DNA of 39,413 bases from BOG-1184 sp049514575 (lineage in GTDB: Bacteria > Fibrobacterota > Chitinivibrionia > Chitinivibrionales > Chitinispirillaceae), in the NCBI GenBank assembly GCA_049514575.1, contig JBEKUX010000029.1:1-39413 (forward strand). Reading direction: 5' to 3'. Below the pieces are notes generated by a model that saw nothing but the letters and a program-made list of their open reading frames with translations, had not been told where the DNA came from and searched no databases. A program made the translations under genes and the position numbers. Positions 30,967 through 38,326 of the stretch are shown one piece after another (the stretch's first letter is position 1; every line of letters begins with the position of its first letter).

Positions 30967-31269
30967 TTACATTGTACAACAGTACTGCACCTGCGCTTCC
31001 CGCAGCACGTCTTCCCTGAAATACCTGCTTAAAAACGATGGCGTATTCAGGTCGACTTTTTTCCCAAGGATATTGGACAGATCCTGTTCCATATCGAAAA
31101 AAGCGAAACCAGGCGTGTGTCCCTGCTCAAATTCCACCAGCACATCCACATCGCTGTCCGGCCTTTCTTTGCCGTGGATACTTGAGCCGAAAACGCTCAA
31201 CCGTCGGATGTGATTGTGACGGCAGAACTTCGTGATTTTATTGTGCGGAAAAGATTTATTCGTAACCAT
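30967..31269 (-). CDS. MNT-type nucleotidyltransferase (MntA-like)
   Basis: A 100-residue protein. RRLSVFGSSIHGKERPDSDV (residues 22-41) carries the GSS loop with Asp40 and Asp42, and FFDMEQDLSNILGKKVDL is the usual continuation with the third acidic residue. This form is the normal antitoxin of HEPN/MNT pairs, yet no HEPN gene is adjacent; the neighbour upstream is an ATPase gene. The C-terminus ends in VLREAQVQYCCTM, close to the common AVYV/VLYA end. Confidence 0.88.
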   Translation of the reverse strand: MVTNKSFPHNKITKFCRHNHIRRLSVFGSSIHGKERPDSDVDVLVEFEQGHTPGFAFFDMEQDLSNILGKKVDLNTPSFLSRYFREDVLREAQVQYCCTM

Positions 31270-31285
31270 AAATAGCGCCCTGTTC

Positions 31286-31318
31286 TCGTCCGTTCTTACG
31301 AAAAGATACTATACAATC
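31286..31318 (-). promoter_or_regulatory. Upstream region shared with the 28060 nucleotidyltransferase gene
   Basis: The minus-strand sequence TGTATAGTATCTTTTCGTAA closely matches TGTATTGTATCTTTTTGTAA upstream of the other gene. TAGTAT is a possible -10 box. The stretch lies 17-49 bases before the start codon. Confidence 0.5.
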
Positions 31319-31370
31319 CACTATGAATCAAGGGGCCCCGTCAAAACACAACATGTCCCCTTCTTTGAGC

Positions 31371-32528
31371 TTATAATTTCTCATGTAAATTTCTCCAGTT
31401 CACGAACCCGCAATTGCCGAGGACCTCTTCTTCGTTTCCGTCATACACGACAAGCGATTTTTTGACCTGGTCCGGGAACAGCGCGCCGAAGTAGCGCAGC
31501 GATTTAACGAACTCCGGCGAAGCGGTCTGGGACGATTTTATTTCAACCGGCAGAAGCGTATTTCCGTTGTCGACGACCACATCGACCTCGTTGCCGGCGC
31601 GGTCCCTGTAGAACGTCATGTTGGCAAGCCGGGCGTCGTTGAACCTTCTTTTCAGAAGTTCCGCGACAATGAAGTTTTCAAAAACAGCGCCCCGCAGCGG
31701 GTGCGCTGCAAGGTGGGCGGGGGTCTCCACGCCCAGTAGAAAGCAGAGCAGTCCGGTGTCGAAAAAGTAGATCTTCGGGGCCTTTATCAGCCGTTTGCCG
31801 ATATTACGGTGGAAGGGGGGCAATACAAAAACGATATAACCGGCTTCACAAAGCGAGACCCATTTCCGCACCGTAGGCTGTGACACGCCGCAGTCGTTCG
31901 CAATGCCGTGATGGTTCAAAAGACCCGAGGCCCTTGCCGCAAGGAGCCTGACGAATTTTTCGAACGTCTTCAGGTTGTCGATCTGCGAGAGCTGCCGCAA
32001 ATCACGCTCGATATACGTTTCGAAATAGGCGGCATAAAAATGGCCGGGCGAAACCCCATTGACGTGCAGGCCGGGAAAGAACCCGTTGACAAGGAGCGTC
32101 GACAGGTCAGGCAGGGGAGCGTATGAGCCGAGTTCCCCGGCGGTGAGAGGCAGCAGCTGCACCATGGCGGTCCGTCCGGCCAGCGACTGGCTTATGCTCC
32201 TGACGACATCAAACTGCCGGCTCCCGGTAAGGACGAACATGCCGTTTCGTTTTTTCTCGTCCACAGTCCCCTGAAGATACGACGGCAGTTCCGGCGTCCG
32301 CTGGATTTCATCGAGTATCGCGCCGTCCGGATATCTGCTCAGGAAACCGCGCGGGTCTTCTATCGCAAACTGCCGCTGGTCCGGGAACTCAAGATTTATA
32401 TAGGGTTTCTCCGGAAACACTTTTCTGGCAAGCGTCGTTTTTCCAGACTGCCGTGGACCGGTAATGGTTAATATCGGAAATTGGCTGAAAAGCCGGAGAC
32501 ATATAGTTTCTATTTCTCTTTTTATCAT
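31371..32528 (-). CDS. AAA_14/DUF4143 ATP-binding protein
   Basis: A 385-residue protein of a very widespread prokaryotic family. Walker A TITGPRQSGKTTLARKVF (residues about 21-38), Walker B GAILDEIQRTPEL, sensor-like FVLTGSRQFDV, then a wHTH-like region (GIANDCGVSQPTVRKWVSL) and the C-terminal DUF4143 domain with VFENFIVAELLKR and a PD-(D/E)XK-like segment (YRDRAGNEVDVVVDNGNTLL, VEIKSSQTA). The last part resembles a nuclease core (E-VDVV-VEIK). The biological role of the family is unknown; its frequent presence in islands and the nuclease-like end fit defence or toxin-antitoxin functions by inference. Confidence 0.92.
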   Translation of the reverse strand: MIKREIETICLRLFSQFPILTITGPRQSGKTTLARKVFPEKPYINLEFPDQRQFAIEDPRGFLSRYPDGAILDEIQRTPELPSYLQGTVDEKKRNGMFVLTGSRQFDVVRSISQSLAGRTAMVQLLPLTAGELGSYAPLPDLSTLLVNGFFPGLHVNGVSPGHFYAAYFETYIERDLRQLSQIDNLKTFEKFVRLLAARASGLLNHHGIANDCGVSQPTVRKWVSLCEAGYIVFVLPPFHRNIGKRLIKAPKIYFFDTGLLCFLLGVETPAHLAAHPLRGAVFENFIVAELLKRRFNDARLANMTFYRDRAGNEVDVVVDNGNTLLPVEIKSSQTASPEFVKSLRYFGALFPDQVKKSLVVYDGNEEEVLGNCGFVNWRNLHEKL

Positions 32529-32534
32529 AACGTT

Positions 32535-32563
32535 AGTATACTATATTGCTGATTGAAAGTCAA
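32535..32563 (-). promoter_or_regulatory. Consensus promoter of the AAA_14 gene, nearly leaderless
   Basis: On the minus strand TTGACT (32563-32558) and TATACT (32540-32535) are 17 bases apart. Only 6 bases separate the -10 box from the ATG at 32528, so transcription would start at or next to the start codon. The -10 box lies in a TAGTATACTA palindrome (32534-32543), a possible operator. Confidence 0.65.
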
Positions 32564-32660
32564 ACTTTAATTCAGCACAACATGAGCGTCATGGTGTGGG
32601 GCAGGGCAAGAAGTTTTAAGTTATGTGTAAAGAAGGTTTAACTGATGACTCATGACTCAC

Positions 32661-32849
32661 AACTCACCTCTCCTCGCACTGTTGACGTGCTCTTCCCCCT
32701 AAAGGCCTTACCTGCCGAAAACAATACCTGCCAGAAATAATACAATTATTTCTTTACAGGTCTTTAGACAATTGTTTCCTTGCAGGCCATTAGGTCTGGA
32801 TAACAGTGTTATCCAAAGAACGGCTTCTCCCGAAGAGAGAAGGGGGTGA
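32661..32849. repeat. Outer repeat with triply nested hairpins plus a GGATAAC hairpin
   Basis: Starts with AACTCACC and ends near a degenerate GGGTGAAA. Inside, after CCTAAAGGCC: CCTGC (32711) pairs with GCAGG (32782-32786); AAACAAT (32719-32725) with ATTGTTT (32771-32777); CCTG (32727-32730) with CAGG (32757-32760); and innermost AGAAATAAT aca ATTATTTCT (32733-32753). Then ATTAGGTCT, hairpin GGATAAC agt GTTATCC (32798-32814) and AAAGAACGG. Confidence 0.8.
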
Positions 32850-32864
32850 AACCTCTCTCGTGGG

Positions 32865-32982
32865 AGAGGTCGCTTGCCGAGTGCCGTTCATCTCGATACG
32901 GTTTCTTCGCTCATCGAGTTCACGCTCGTCTCGATATGCCCTTCGGGCTACTCGACGAGCGGGAGTACCGAGATGAGCGAAA
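32865..32982. repeat. CTCGTCTCGATA complex repeat, copy 4
   Basis: GTCGCTTGCCGAGTGCCGTT, CATCTCGATACGG, TCGCTCATCGAGTTCACGCT, GCCCTTCGGGC, ACTCGACGAGCGGGAGTACC and GAGATGAGCG: nearly the same as 30160-30260 without the internal hairpin. Together with the previous repeat it fills the gap between the SLBB protein gene and the ATPase gene; no gene is seen in 32565-32986. Confidence 0.75.
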
Positions 32983-32986
32983 AACT

Positions 32987-35900
32987 TTACTTATTCACCT
33001 CATGCATTATCACGATCACGGCCAGGATCGACATGAGCGCGGACGCGGTGACTGAGATGATTTTCGTGTAATCGTTCTTTTCGCTCCCGAGCGGGGCCGG
33101 AGGTTCGGGCGCCACGTAGGGCTTGAGCGGCACCACGACGCGGCAGCCGGGCCGCACGTCGGCATTGGACGAGAAAATGCACCAGCCACTTCGTGCTTTT
33201 TTCGTTATGCCGTTCGGGTACTGCACATAGGTTTTTGACATGTCTGCCGTGTCCAGGGGGCCGCCGGCGCTTTTCTTCACGTAGTCTTTCCAGGAGTAGC
33301 CCGGATGAAACGCGGCAATGCGCGGGTCGAACACTGCGCCCGCGATCTCCACCGTATAGTCGTTCCTCGCCACGTGGATCCGGTCGTTTTTGTCCATGAC
33401 CCAGTCGCTGACGAATTCCAATCCGCTTGAATTTTCCACTTCAACCGGTATTCCTCCGGCTTTGCCTTCGCGGGTGATTGAGATGCCCCATTTATTTGCC
33501 CGCTCCGTCAAACCGCCGGCAAGGTCGAAGATCTCTGAGAGCCGCGTGTCCCGCCGCAGGAGCGGATACTGGCCGGGCCGCCTCACTTCGCCGTCGATGG
33601 TGACCGAATAGCCGAAGTTCTTCTTTTCGTCCTTCCTGAGGAACACGATGCTCCCTTCAGGGACCATGCCGCGCCGGGCCGCGGTCTTGACGTTCAGGGA
33701 GCAGACATTGACCGTGGCATAGGTGATTTCGTCCCTGAAATCCGGCACGCAGATCTCGACCCGCGACGAGTCGATGAGCGGGCTTATGCCGCCCAGCTCA
33801 TGGATGATTGTTTCGAGCGTGAGGTCAGGCGAGTACTGGAGCACCAGCGGTTCTTTATCGTACGCCAGAACGGTCACCGGCAGTTTTTCGTTGAATGCCC
33901 GGTAGTCGAAGAACATGACGTCGTCGCGACGGGAGATTTTGGTCCCTGCATTGGCCGCGGAGTCGGAAATGTCGAACCGCTGGTACGAGACCCGGCCGAA
34001 GTCGTCGGTCTTTTTGACCCACGTATACGGGAGCGCGCCCTCGCGCAATCCTTCGCTCTTCCGAAGCACGTCTGCCAGCGTCAGGGAATCGCTGTACTGT
34101 ATTTCGATGGGCTTGCGCACGAACCCGCGCGTCTTGACCATGGTGACATCAACGAACTGGGCCTGGCTGTAGGCCACGAGGCAGTCGTAGGGCATGAGCC
34201 GCGTTTTTTTAAGGCCCGCGGTGTCGAAGAGGTCCACGACGAAACTCGTGTGCGTTTTGCGGTCAGGGTTCAGGCGCAGGAGGTCCGCGTAGCGGTATGC
34301 GCCGGGCTGGAGCCCTTCGCTTGCCCTGAGCGCGTCGGCAATGGTAAGGGAGTCGGCATAACGCACCTCTATGGGTCTGCGCACGTGACCGTCGGTCTTG
34401 ATCGTGCCCCGGTCCACGAAATCGGAGTCGTGATAGGTGATGATGCTGTCTAAAGGCATGAGCGTGACGGCCTGCAGTGCCGAAGCATCGGAGAGGTCGA
34501 GGGGAATGAACGACCGGGTCTTGCGGTCCGGATTGAGGCGCAGAAGGTCGCCGGTGCGGTGCGCGCCCGGTACGAGGCCGCCCGCCTCGCGCACCAGGTC
34601 GGCCGCGCTCCACGCCTGCCGGGGCAGGGAATATCTGCCCGGCACCGCGATGCCTTTTCCGATAATGTAAATGTCGTTTGCAAAGAGCGGGGCCATGTTC
34701 CGGGCCAGGACCTTGTCGCCGTCTTTCAGTTCGATTTTTTCCCATCCCTTGCGCGTCAAATCGACGTCGATGACGGTGTACGGGTAGCCGGACGACGATT
34801 TTTCGCTTATGTCGACAGTCCGCTGGATCTGGATGCGCGGCGCAAAGATGCCGCTCGCGAACCCGCCGGCAATGGCCACCAGCTCGCCCAGCCGTTCGGT
34901 CTCTTTCAGTTCGTACAGGCCCGGTTTTTTGACGAAATGTTCTATGCTCACGATCCGTCCGGCTTCGCCGAAAAAGACCAGGTCCTCGTTCTGGATGGTG
35001 ATGACCGGCTTGCGGCCGGACCGCAGGAAGTCGTAAATGTCTATTTTCGCGATCTCTCTGCCTTTGCGCGAAACCCGGATGTCGCGCACCGACCCGTTGT
35101 CCGACGGCCCTTTGGAGAGCATGAGGAACTGCCACAGGGTGTAGTAGGCGGGAGCCGAAACAGTTCCCGGATGGAGCGCGTTTCCGGCCACGTGCGCGTA
35201 AATGGGATGGGCGTTCACGATCCGCACGTCGCCCTCGACGCCCGGAGAGGCGGTTGACACGCGCTGGACCATGGCGCGCAGACCGCCGAAGGTCATGCCG
35301 ATGAGGTAGGCCTGGCGCTTGAGCGGCTCGATGAACACGTAGCCGTCGTCGCCGATAAGGTATTTCCGCTCCTGGTTGAAACTGCCCCAGAAACGCAATA
35401 ATATTTCATCGCCCGGAGCGATCACGTAGTCGTCCGGGATCTCGATGTACTGCGGGTTGAGGAACTCTTCGCGGAAAACGTTCCTTCCGTAAACGTCCCG
35501 CACCCCTTCCTCCTCCTTTTTCTCGGCCGGGGGCGTCACGACAACCGGCTGGGGCGGCGCAGGGGCCACGGTCACCGGTGTGGTGGACGGCGGGGCCGGC
35601 GCGACCGTGGGCACGGACGAGTCCGCGCCCGGCGCGGCCTGGGCGGTCGGCGGCTTAACGATGGTCACTGCCTGCTTCTGTTCAGGTGTTGAGCTCGAGC
35701 CCTTGGGCGAAGCCTCCGCATTAGCGGAGGCCTTATGTTCCGCGGCGGCCCGCTGCTCGGCCGCATTTATGTACTGCATCACCTCGTCGCGCTGGCCGGG
35801 CGAGAGCTTGCTCATGAGAAGGGGATTGGACTCAAGCTCGCGCTTTGCGGCCTCAGGGTCCTGGTCGATGCGCCTTTTCGCCTCATCGATCTGGGCCTGC

Positions 35901-35992
35901 GAAGGCTCTATGGCGAAAACGCGGCCCGGACCGGCAACAAAGACCGATGCAAGGACAACGGCATAAACGGCAAAACGGCAATATCTAAGCAT
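32987..35992 (-). CDS. Large SLBB-domain polysaccharide export protein (Wza/OtnA-type)
   Basis: A 1001-residue exported protein, far longer than Wza (about 380). Signal peptide at residues 1-27 (VLASVFVAGPGRVFA), then a helical part and a Pro/Ala-rich linker to about 160. The polysaccharide export motif is DYVIAPGDEILLRFWGS (188-204). Several SLBB-type domains follow (for example VAGNALHPGTVSAPAYYTLW, KKPGLYELKETERLGELVAI, DGEVRRPGQYPLLRRDTRLS). A duplicated unit gives LLRLNPDRKT twice. A C-terminal hydrophobic segment (SALMSILAVIVIM) ends the chain. It probably forms or lines the export channel across periplasm and outer membrane. An in-frame palindrome (35711-35735) encodes part of the linker, residues about 87-93. 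Confidence 0.92.
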   Translation of the reverse strand: MLRYCRFAVYAVVLASVFVAGPGRVFAIEPSQAQIDEAKRRIDQDPEAAKRELESNPLLMSKLSPGQRDEVMQYINAAEQRAAAEHKASANAEASPKGSSSTPEQKQAVTIVKPPTAQAAPGADSSVPTVAPAPPSTTPVTVAPAPPQPVVVTPPAEKKEEEGVRDVYGRNVFREEFLNPQYIEIPDDYVIAPGDEILLRFWGSFNQERKYLIGDDGYVFIEPLKRQAYLIGMTFGGLRAMVQRVSTASPGVEGDVRIVNAHPIYAHVAGNALHPGTVSAPAYYTLWQFLMLSKGPSDNGSVRDIRVSRKGREIAKIDIYDFLRSGRKPVITIQNEDLVFFGEAGRIVSIEHFVKKPGLYELKETERLGELVAIAGGFASGIFAPRIQIQRTVDISEKSSSGYPYTVIDVDLTRKGWEKIELKDGDKVLARNMAPLFANDIYIIGKGIAVPGRYSLPRQAWSAADLVREAGGLVPGAHRTGDLLRLNPDRKTRSFIPLDLSDASALQAVTLMPLDSIITYHDSDFVDRGTIKTDGHVRRPIEVRYADSLTIADALRASEGLQPGAYRYADLLRLNPDRKTHTSFVVDLFDTAGLKKTRLMPYDCLVAYSQAQFVDVTMVKTRGFVRKPIEIQYSDSLTLADVLRKSEGLREGALPYTWVKKTDDFGRVSYQRFDISDSAANAGTKISRRDDVMFFDYRAFNEKLPVTVLAYDKEPLVLQYSPDLTLETIIHELGGISPLIDSSRVEICVPDFRDEITYATVNVCSLNVKTAARRGMVPEGSIVFLRKDEKKNFGYSVTIDGEVRRPGQYPLLRRDTRLSEIFDLAGGLTERANKWGISITREGKAGGIPVEVENSSGLEFVSDWVMDKNDRIHVARNDYTVEIAGAVFDPRIAAFHPGYSWKDYVKKSAGGPLDTADMSKTYVQYPNGITKKARSGWCIFSSNADVRPGCRVVVPLKPYVAPEPPAPLGSEKNDYTKIISVTASALMSILAVIVIMHEVNK
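35711..35735. repeat. In-frame palindrome within the SLBB protein gene
   Basis: AAGCCTCCGC atta GCGGAGGCCTT: 8-base arms GCCTCCGC/GCGGAGGC with a 4-base loop, ending in GGCCTT as the intergenic hairpins do. It codes for a small Ala/Ser/Asn-rich stretch in a disordered linker. Confidence 0.75.
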
Positions 35993-36020
35993 GAAATCAC
36001 CCCGTGGAGAACGTTTCTAT

Positions 36021-36087
36021 AACTCACCCCTTTTTTCCCCTCTCTTGAAAGAGAGGGGAGACCGAACGCTGTGAGGAAGGGTGAGTT
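36021..36087. repeat. Outer palindromic repeat AACTCACC/GGTGAGTT, upstream of the SLBB protein gene
   Basis: AACTCACCCC and GGGTGAGTT ends, with CCCCTCTCTTGAAAGAGAGG as inner hairpin, then a GACCGAACGCTGTGAGGAA segment. It stands 28 bases before the start codon in the leader of the SLBB gene. Confidence 0.8.
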
Positions 36088-36135
36088 ATGCCGGCAAAGG
36101 TTTTAAATATAAATTCCGCAATTATATAATGTTAA

Positions 36136-36264
36136 CCCCTTAGGTCTTTCAAGAATGCCTGTGGCATTCTTGAAAGACATGTCTGACCTCTCCTGCCTTC
36201 CGTTTTTTTGAATAAACTGTTATTCAAAAAAAAGGCCTTTGGACGCTGATGCTGCGGAAGGTCA
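36136..36264. repeat. AAGAATGCC hairpin and GAATAA hairpin within TGACCT ends
   Basis: Perfect hairpin GTCTTTCAAGAATGCC tgt GGCATTCTTGAAAGAC (36145-36179). Then GTCTGACCTCTCCTGCCTTC, hairpin TTTTTTTGAATAA actg TTATTCAAAAAAA around 36206-36233 followed by GGCCTTTGGACG, and GGAAGGTCA. Read from the minus strand the end TGACCTTCC provides the stop codon of the nucleotidyltransferase gene. Confidence 0.8.
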
Positions 36265-36792
36265 GGCAAGCCTCTTCGCAATTTTCTTAAACTCATCAAG
36301 TTTTCCCTCGTTTTCAGACCATCTGCGCAGTTCCGGCAGATCTATCGGGTTGTTTTGGGCGACGAGTACTGCCTGCTCAAGGCATTGCAGATCTTTCCAG
36401 TAAAAATACCCGGCAAGACGGTCTTTAATGCAGTCGGTTGGGGAGATAAGGCTCAGATGTCCGGTCGAAAATTTCATGTCGGCAATCTCTTTGACCGGTT
36501 CTTCCCCGACGGTAAGCGGACCCGGAGGGAATTCGATGAAAATCTCAGTGTCAGGGTGACGGAAATATCTGTTGTGTTCGGCAAAGCCTATTTCGCCGAG
36601 TACTTCGCGCATTTTCGCCCTGCTTGCCGAAAAGTTTGCTATAAAATCAAGATCGGATGACTGGTACCGGCTGTGCGAATAGATGGAAACACACGCGCCG
36701 CCGGACAGGACCGCACGTATCCCGTTTTTGCGAAGGTGGCTGCATACAAAAGCGGCAAGTTCACCCAGGGTCATTTTACCGACGGTCTTCAC
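36262..36792 (-). CDS. Nucleotidyltransferase-fold protein of a wHTH/NTase pair
   Basis: A 176-residue protein. IRAVLSGGACVSIYSHSRYQ and SSDLDFIANF carry the GG loop (31-32) and Asp47 and Asp49 of the nucleotidyltransferase superfamily. TEIFIEFPPGPL gives the third acidic position and LISPTDCIKDRLAGYFYWKD is a typical continuation seen in DUF6036-type proteins. It overlaps the upstream winged-helix gene by 4 bases, so the two are a unit; a toxin role is inferred. Its stop codon is contributed by the adjacent TGACCTTCC repeat end. Confidence 0.85.
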   Translation of the reverse strand: MKTVGKMTLGELAAFVCSHLRKNGIRAVLSGGACVSIYSHSRYQSSDLDFIANFSASRAKMREVLGEIGFAEHNRYFRHPDTEIFIEFPPGPLTVGEEPVKEIADMKFSTGHLSLISPTDCIKDRLAGYFYWKDLQCLEQAVLVAQNNPIDLPELRRWSENEGKLDEFKKIAKRLA

Positions 36793-37118
36793 AGGGGCTT
36801 GCCCTTTCTGCGCGGACGCCGCCGCACCATGGTCAGTTTATCCCGCTCTTCTTCAGGATAAAGAGAAATTGCCTTTTCCAGCAATGATTTGAGCTCTTTA
36901 AGGAAAGGATACCTTGGATTGAACGAATACAGCCTCGTTTTTCCGGCCGGCCGGCCGTAGACGACGCCGCCGAACTCCAGGCGTTCGAGCTGTTTCTGTA
37001 CCGGATCGAGGCCCGTGTTGAAAAACCGTGCGATCTCCCTTGCGTATCCCTCCTGCCGCGCAAAAAGGAACAGAAGCGTTTTTTCCCGGCAGGCTGAACC
37101 GAACAGTCCTTCAAGCAT
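36789..37118 (-). CDS. Winged-helix regulator paired with a nucleotidyltransferase
   Basis: About 109 residues from the ATG at 37118, which has GAAAGG upstream; a GTG at 37145 would add 9 residues. LFGSACREKTLLFLFARQEG followed by YAREIARFFNTGLDPVQKQL and LERLEFGGVVYGRPAGKTRL is the typical ArsR-like winged helix (MarR/ArsR type, with wing residues GRPAGKT). The family often precedes nucleotidyltransferase genes. It probably represses its operon and may be the antitoxin of the pair. Confidence 0.85.
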   Translation of the reverse strand: MLEGLFGSACREKTLLFLFARQEGYAREIARFFNTGLDPVQKQLERLEFGGVVYGRPAGKTRLYSFNPRYPFLKELKSLLEKAISLYPEEERDKLTMVRRRPRRKGKPL

Positions 37119-37308
37119 GAGTAGCCGACCTTTCAAGTAGGTCACATAACATATTTAATAGGTCAATATACTGTCCGGTAAAGCCGATGTCAAATGTATG
37201 GCTTCGAATGCACAATGTTTTTTATTTATATTTATCCGGTAATAAGGCATGCGGTATGGAAAAACAGTATGACCTTATTGCCCCTGAACCCAACCCGGGG
37301 ACATTTTC

Positions 37309-38307
37309 ATGAACATTCTTCCGCTTATCGTCCTCTTCCTTGCCCTGGTCAAGCTTGACCAGGGGCAGGGGGCGGTGAATTCCGGCAAGGGCGCGACGAA
37401 CCGCGCCCCTGCAGTTGCGGTGACCGACTCTCCGGCGCATCAGGACACCACGAGCGGGCCTGCCCGAGGGCAGGCACATACTACCGTGGAAATCACCGCC
37501 TGGCCGGGCGAGCGGTTCGTGGTGCTCGAGAAGCCGGCCCTCTACTGCGCGTACGGGTATGAGCTCTATTCCTGCCCTGCCCTGGACGGGTGCGCGGACG
37601 CGGTCGACACGGCGCTCTTTACAAAGTACCACCGTGCACGGTGCGACCGGTTTTCCGGACACGCGCTCCTGGCGCGGACGGTCGAAAAACGGGGGAAAGA
37701 ACATCTGGTCGCGTTTTTTGACTCGGTTTCGGGCCGCACGGTGTACGCGAAGACCTCCGAAGGGGTCTGCCACGAACTCGCGTACGAAAAAGACCTGCAG
37801 GCGGCCTTGAAACGGTGGACGGGCAAAACGGTCTTCTCCGCCCGCGGCTTCATCACGTCGTTCAGCGACGGCAGGACCGCTTCAATAAAGGTCGATTTGA
37901 GGGACTCCCTGCGCGTGATCGGCGTGCAGTTCGGCCTTACGCCCCTGCCGGCAAAGCCGTTCTGGCTCATGGTCGAGACGAAAGCGGGAGACAAGGGCAC
38001 GATCCCGCTCTGCTTCAGCTGGACCAACGTGAAAAAAGATCTGCGCCACGGCGGCAACCCGTGGGACGACGATCTGTTCGAGACGAACCCCGGTCAGGCC
38101 TGCACGGCCGACGCCGCGACGTGGGAAACCATCAACGCGCACCACGTGAGCCTGGGCATGACCCGCGACCAGGTGCGCCTGAGCTGGGGCAGGCCGTCGG
38201 CGCAGAAAAAAGCGGCGTACAAAGGTTCCGCGCGCGAATGCTGGACGTACGAGAAACAGAACCTGTATTTTGACGAAAAAGAATTAATAGGGATTGAAGA
38301 AAAATAA
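37309..38307 (+). CDS. Secreted protein of unknown function with SmpA/BamE-like C-terminus
   Basis: A 332-residue protein. The start has GGGGA 8 bases upstream. The N-terminus MNILPLIVLFLALVK is a short hydrophobic export signal. Residues about 20-60 are low-complexity and contain two palindrome-encoded stretches (37343-37364 and 37458-37475). The middle part (about 65-270) is not recognised; it has several Cys residues. The last 55 residues, HHVSLGMTRDQVRLSWGRPS to YFDEKELIGIE, match the pattern of the small outer-membrane SmpA/OmlA/BamE fold (G-M-x-x-x-Q-V-x-x-x-x-G-x-P, then YxD). Envelope location is likely; function unknown. Confidence 0.7.
   Translation: MNILPLIVLFLALVKLDQGQGAVNSGKGATNRAPAVAVTDSPAHQDTTSGPARGQAHTTVEITAWPGERFVVLEKPALYCAYGYELYSCPALDGCADAVDTALFTKYHRARCDRFSGHALLARTVEKRGKEHLVAFFDSVSGRTVYAKTSEGVCHELAYEKDLQAALKRWTGKTVFSARGFITSFSDGRTASIKVDLRDSLRVIGVQFGLTPLPAKPFWLMVETKAGDKGTIPLCFSWTNVKKDLRHGGNPWDDDLFETNPGQACTADAATWETINAHHVSLGMTRDQVRLSWGRPSAQKKAAYKGSARECWTYEKQNLYFDEKELIGIEEK
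37343..37475. repeat. Two in-frame palindromes in the secreted-protein gene
   Basis: CCCTGGTCAAG/CTTGACCAGGG (37343-37364) is a perfect 22-base palindrome coding for the end of the export signal. GCCTGCCC ga GGGCAGGC (37458-37475) lies in the low-complexity linker. Both keep the reading frame. Confidence 0.75.
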
Positions 38308-38326
38308 TTAATAGCAAGTGACGCTT

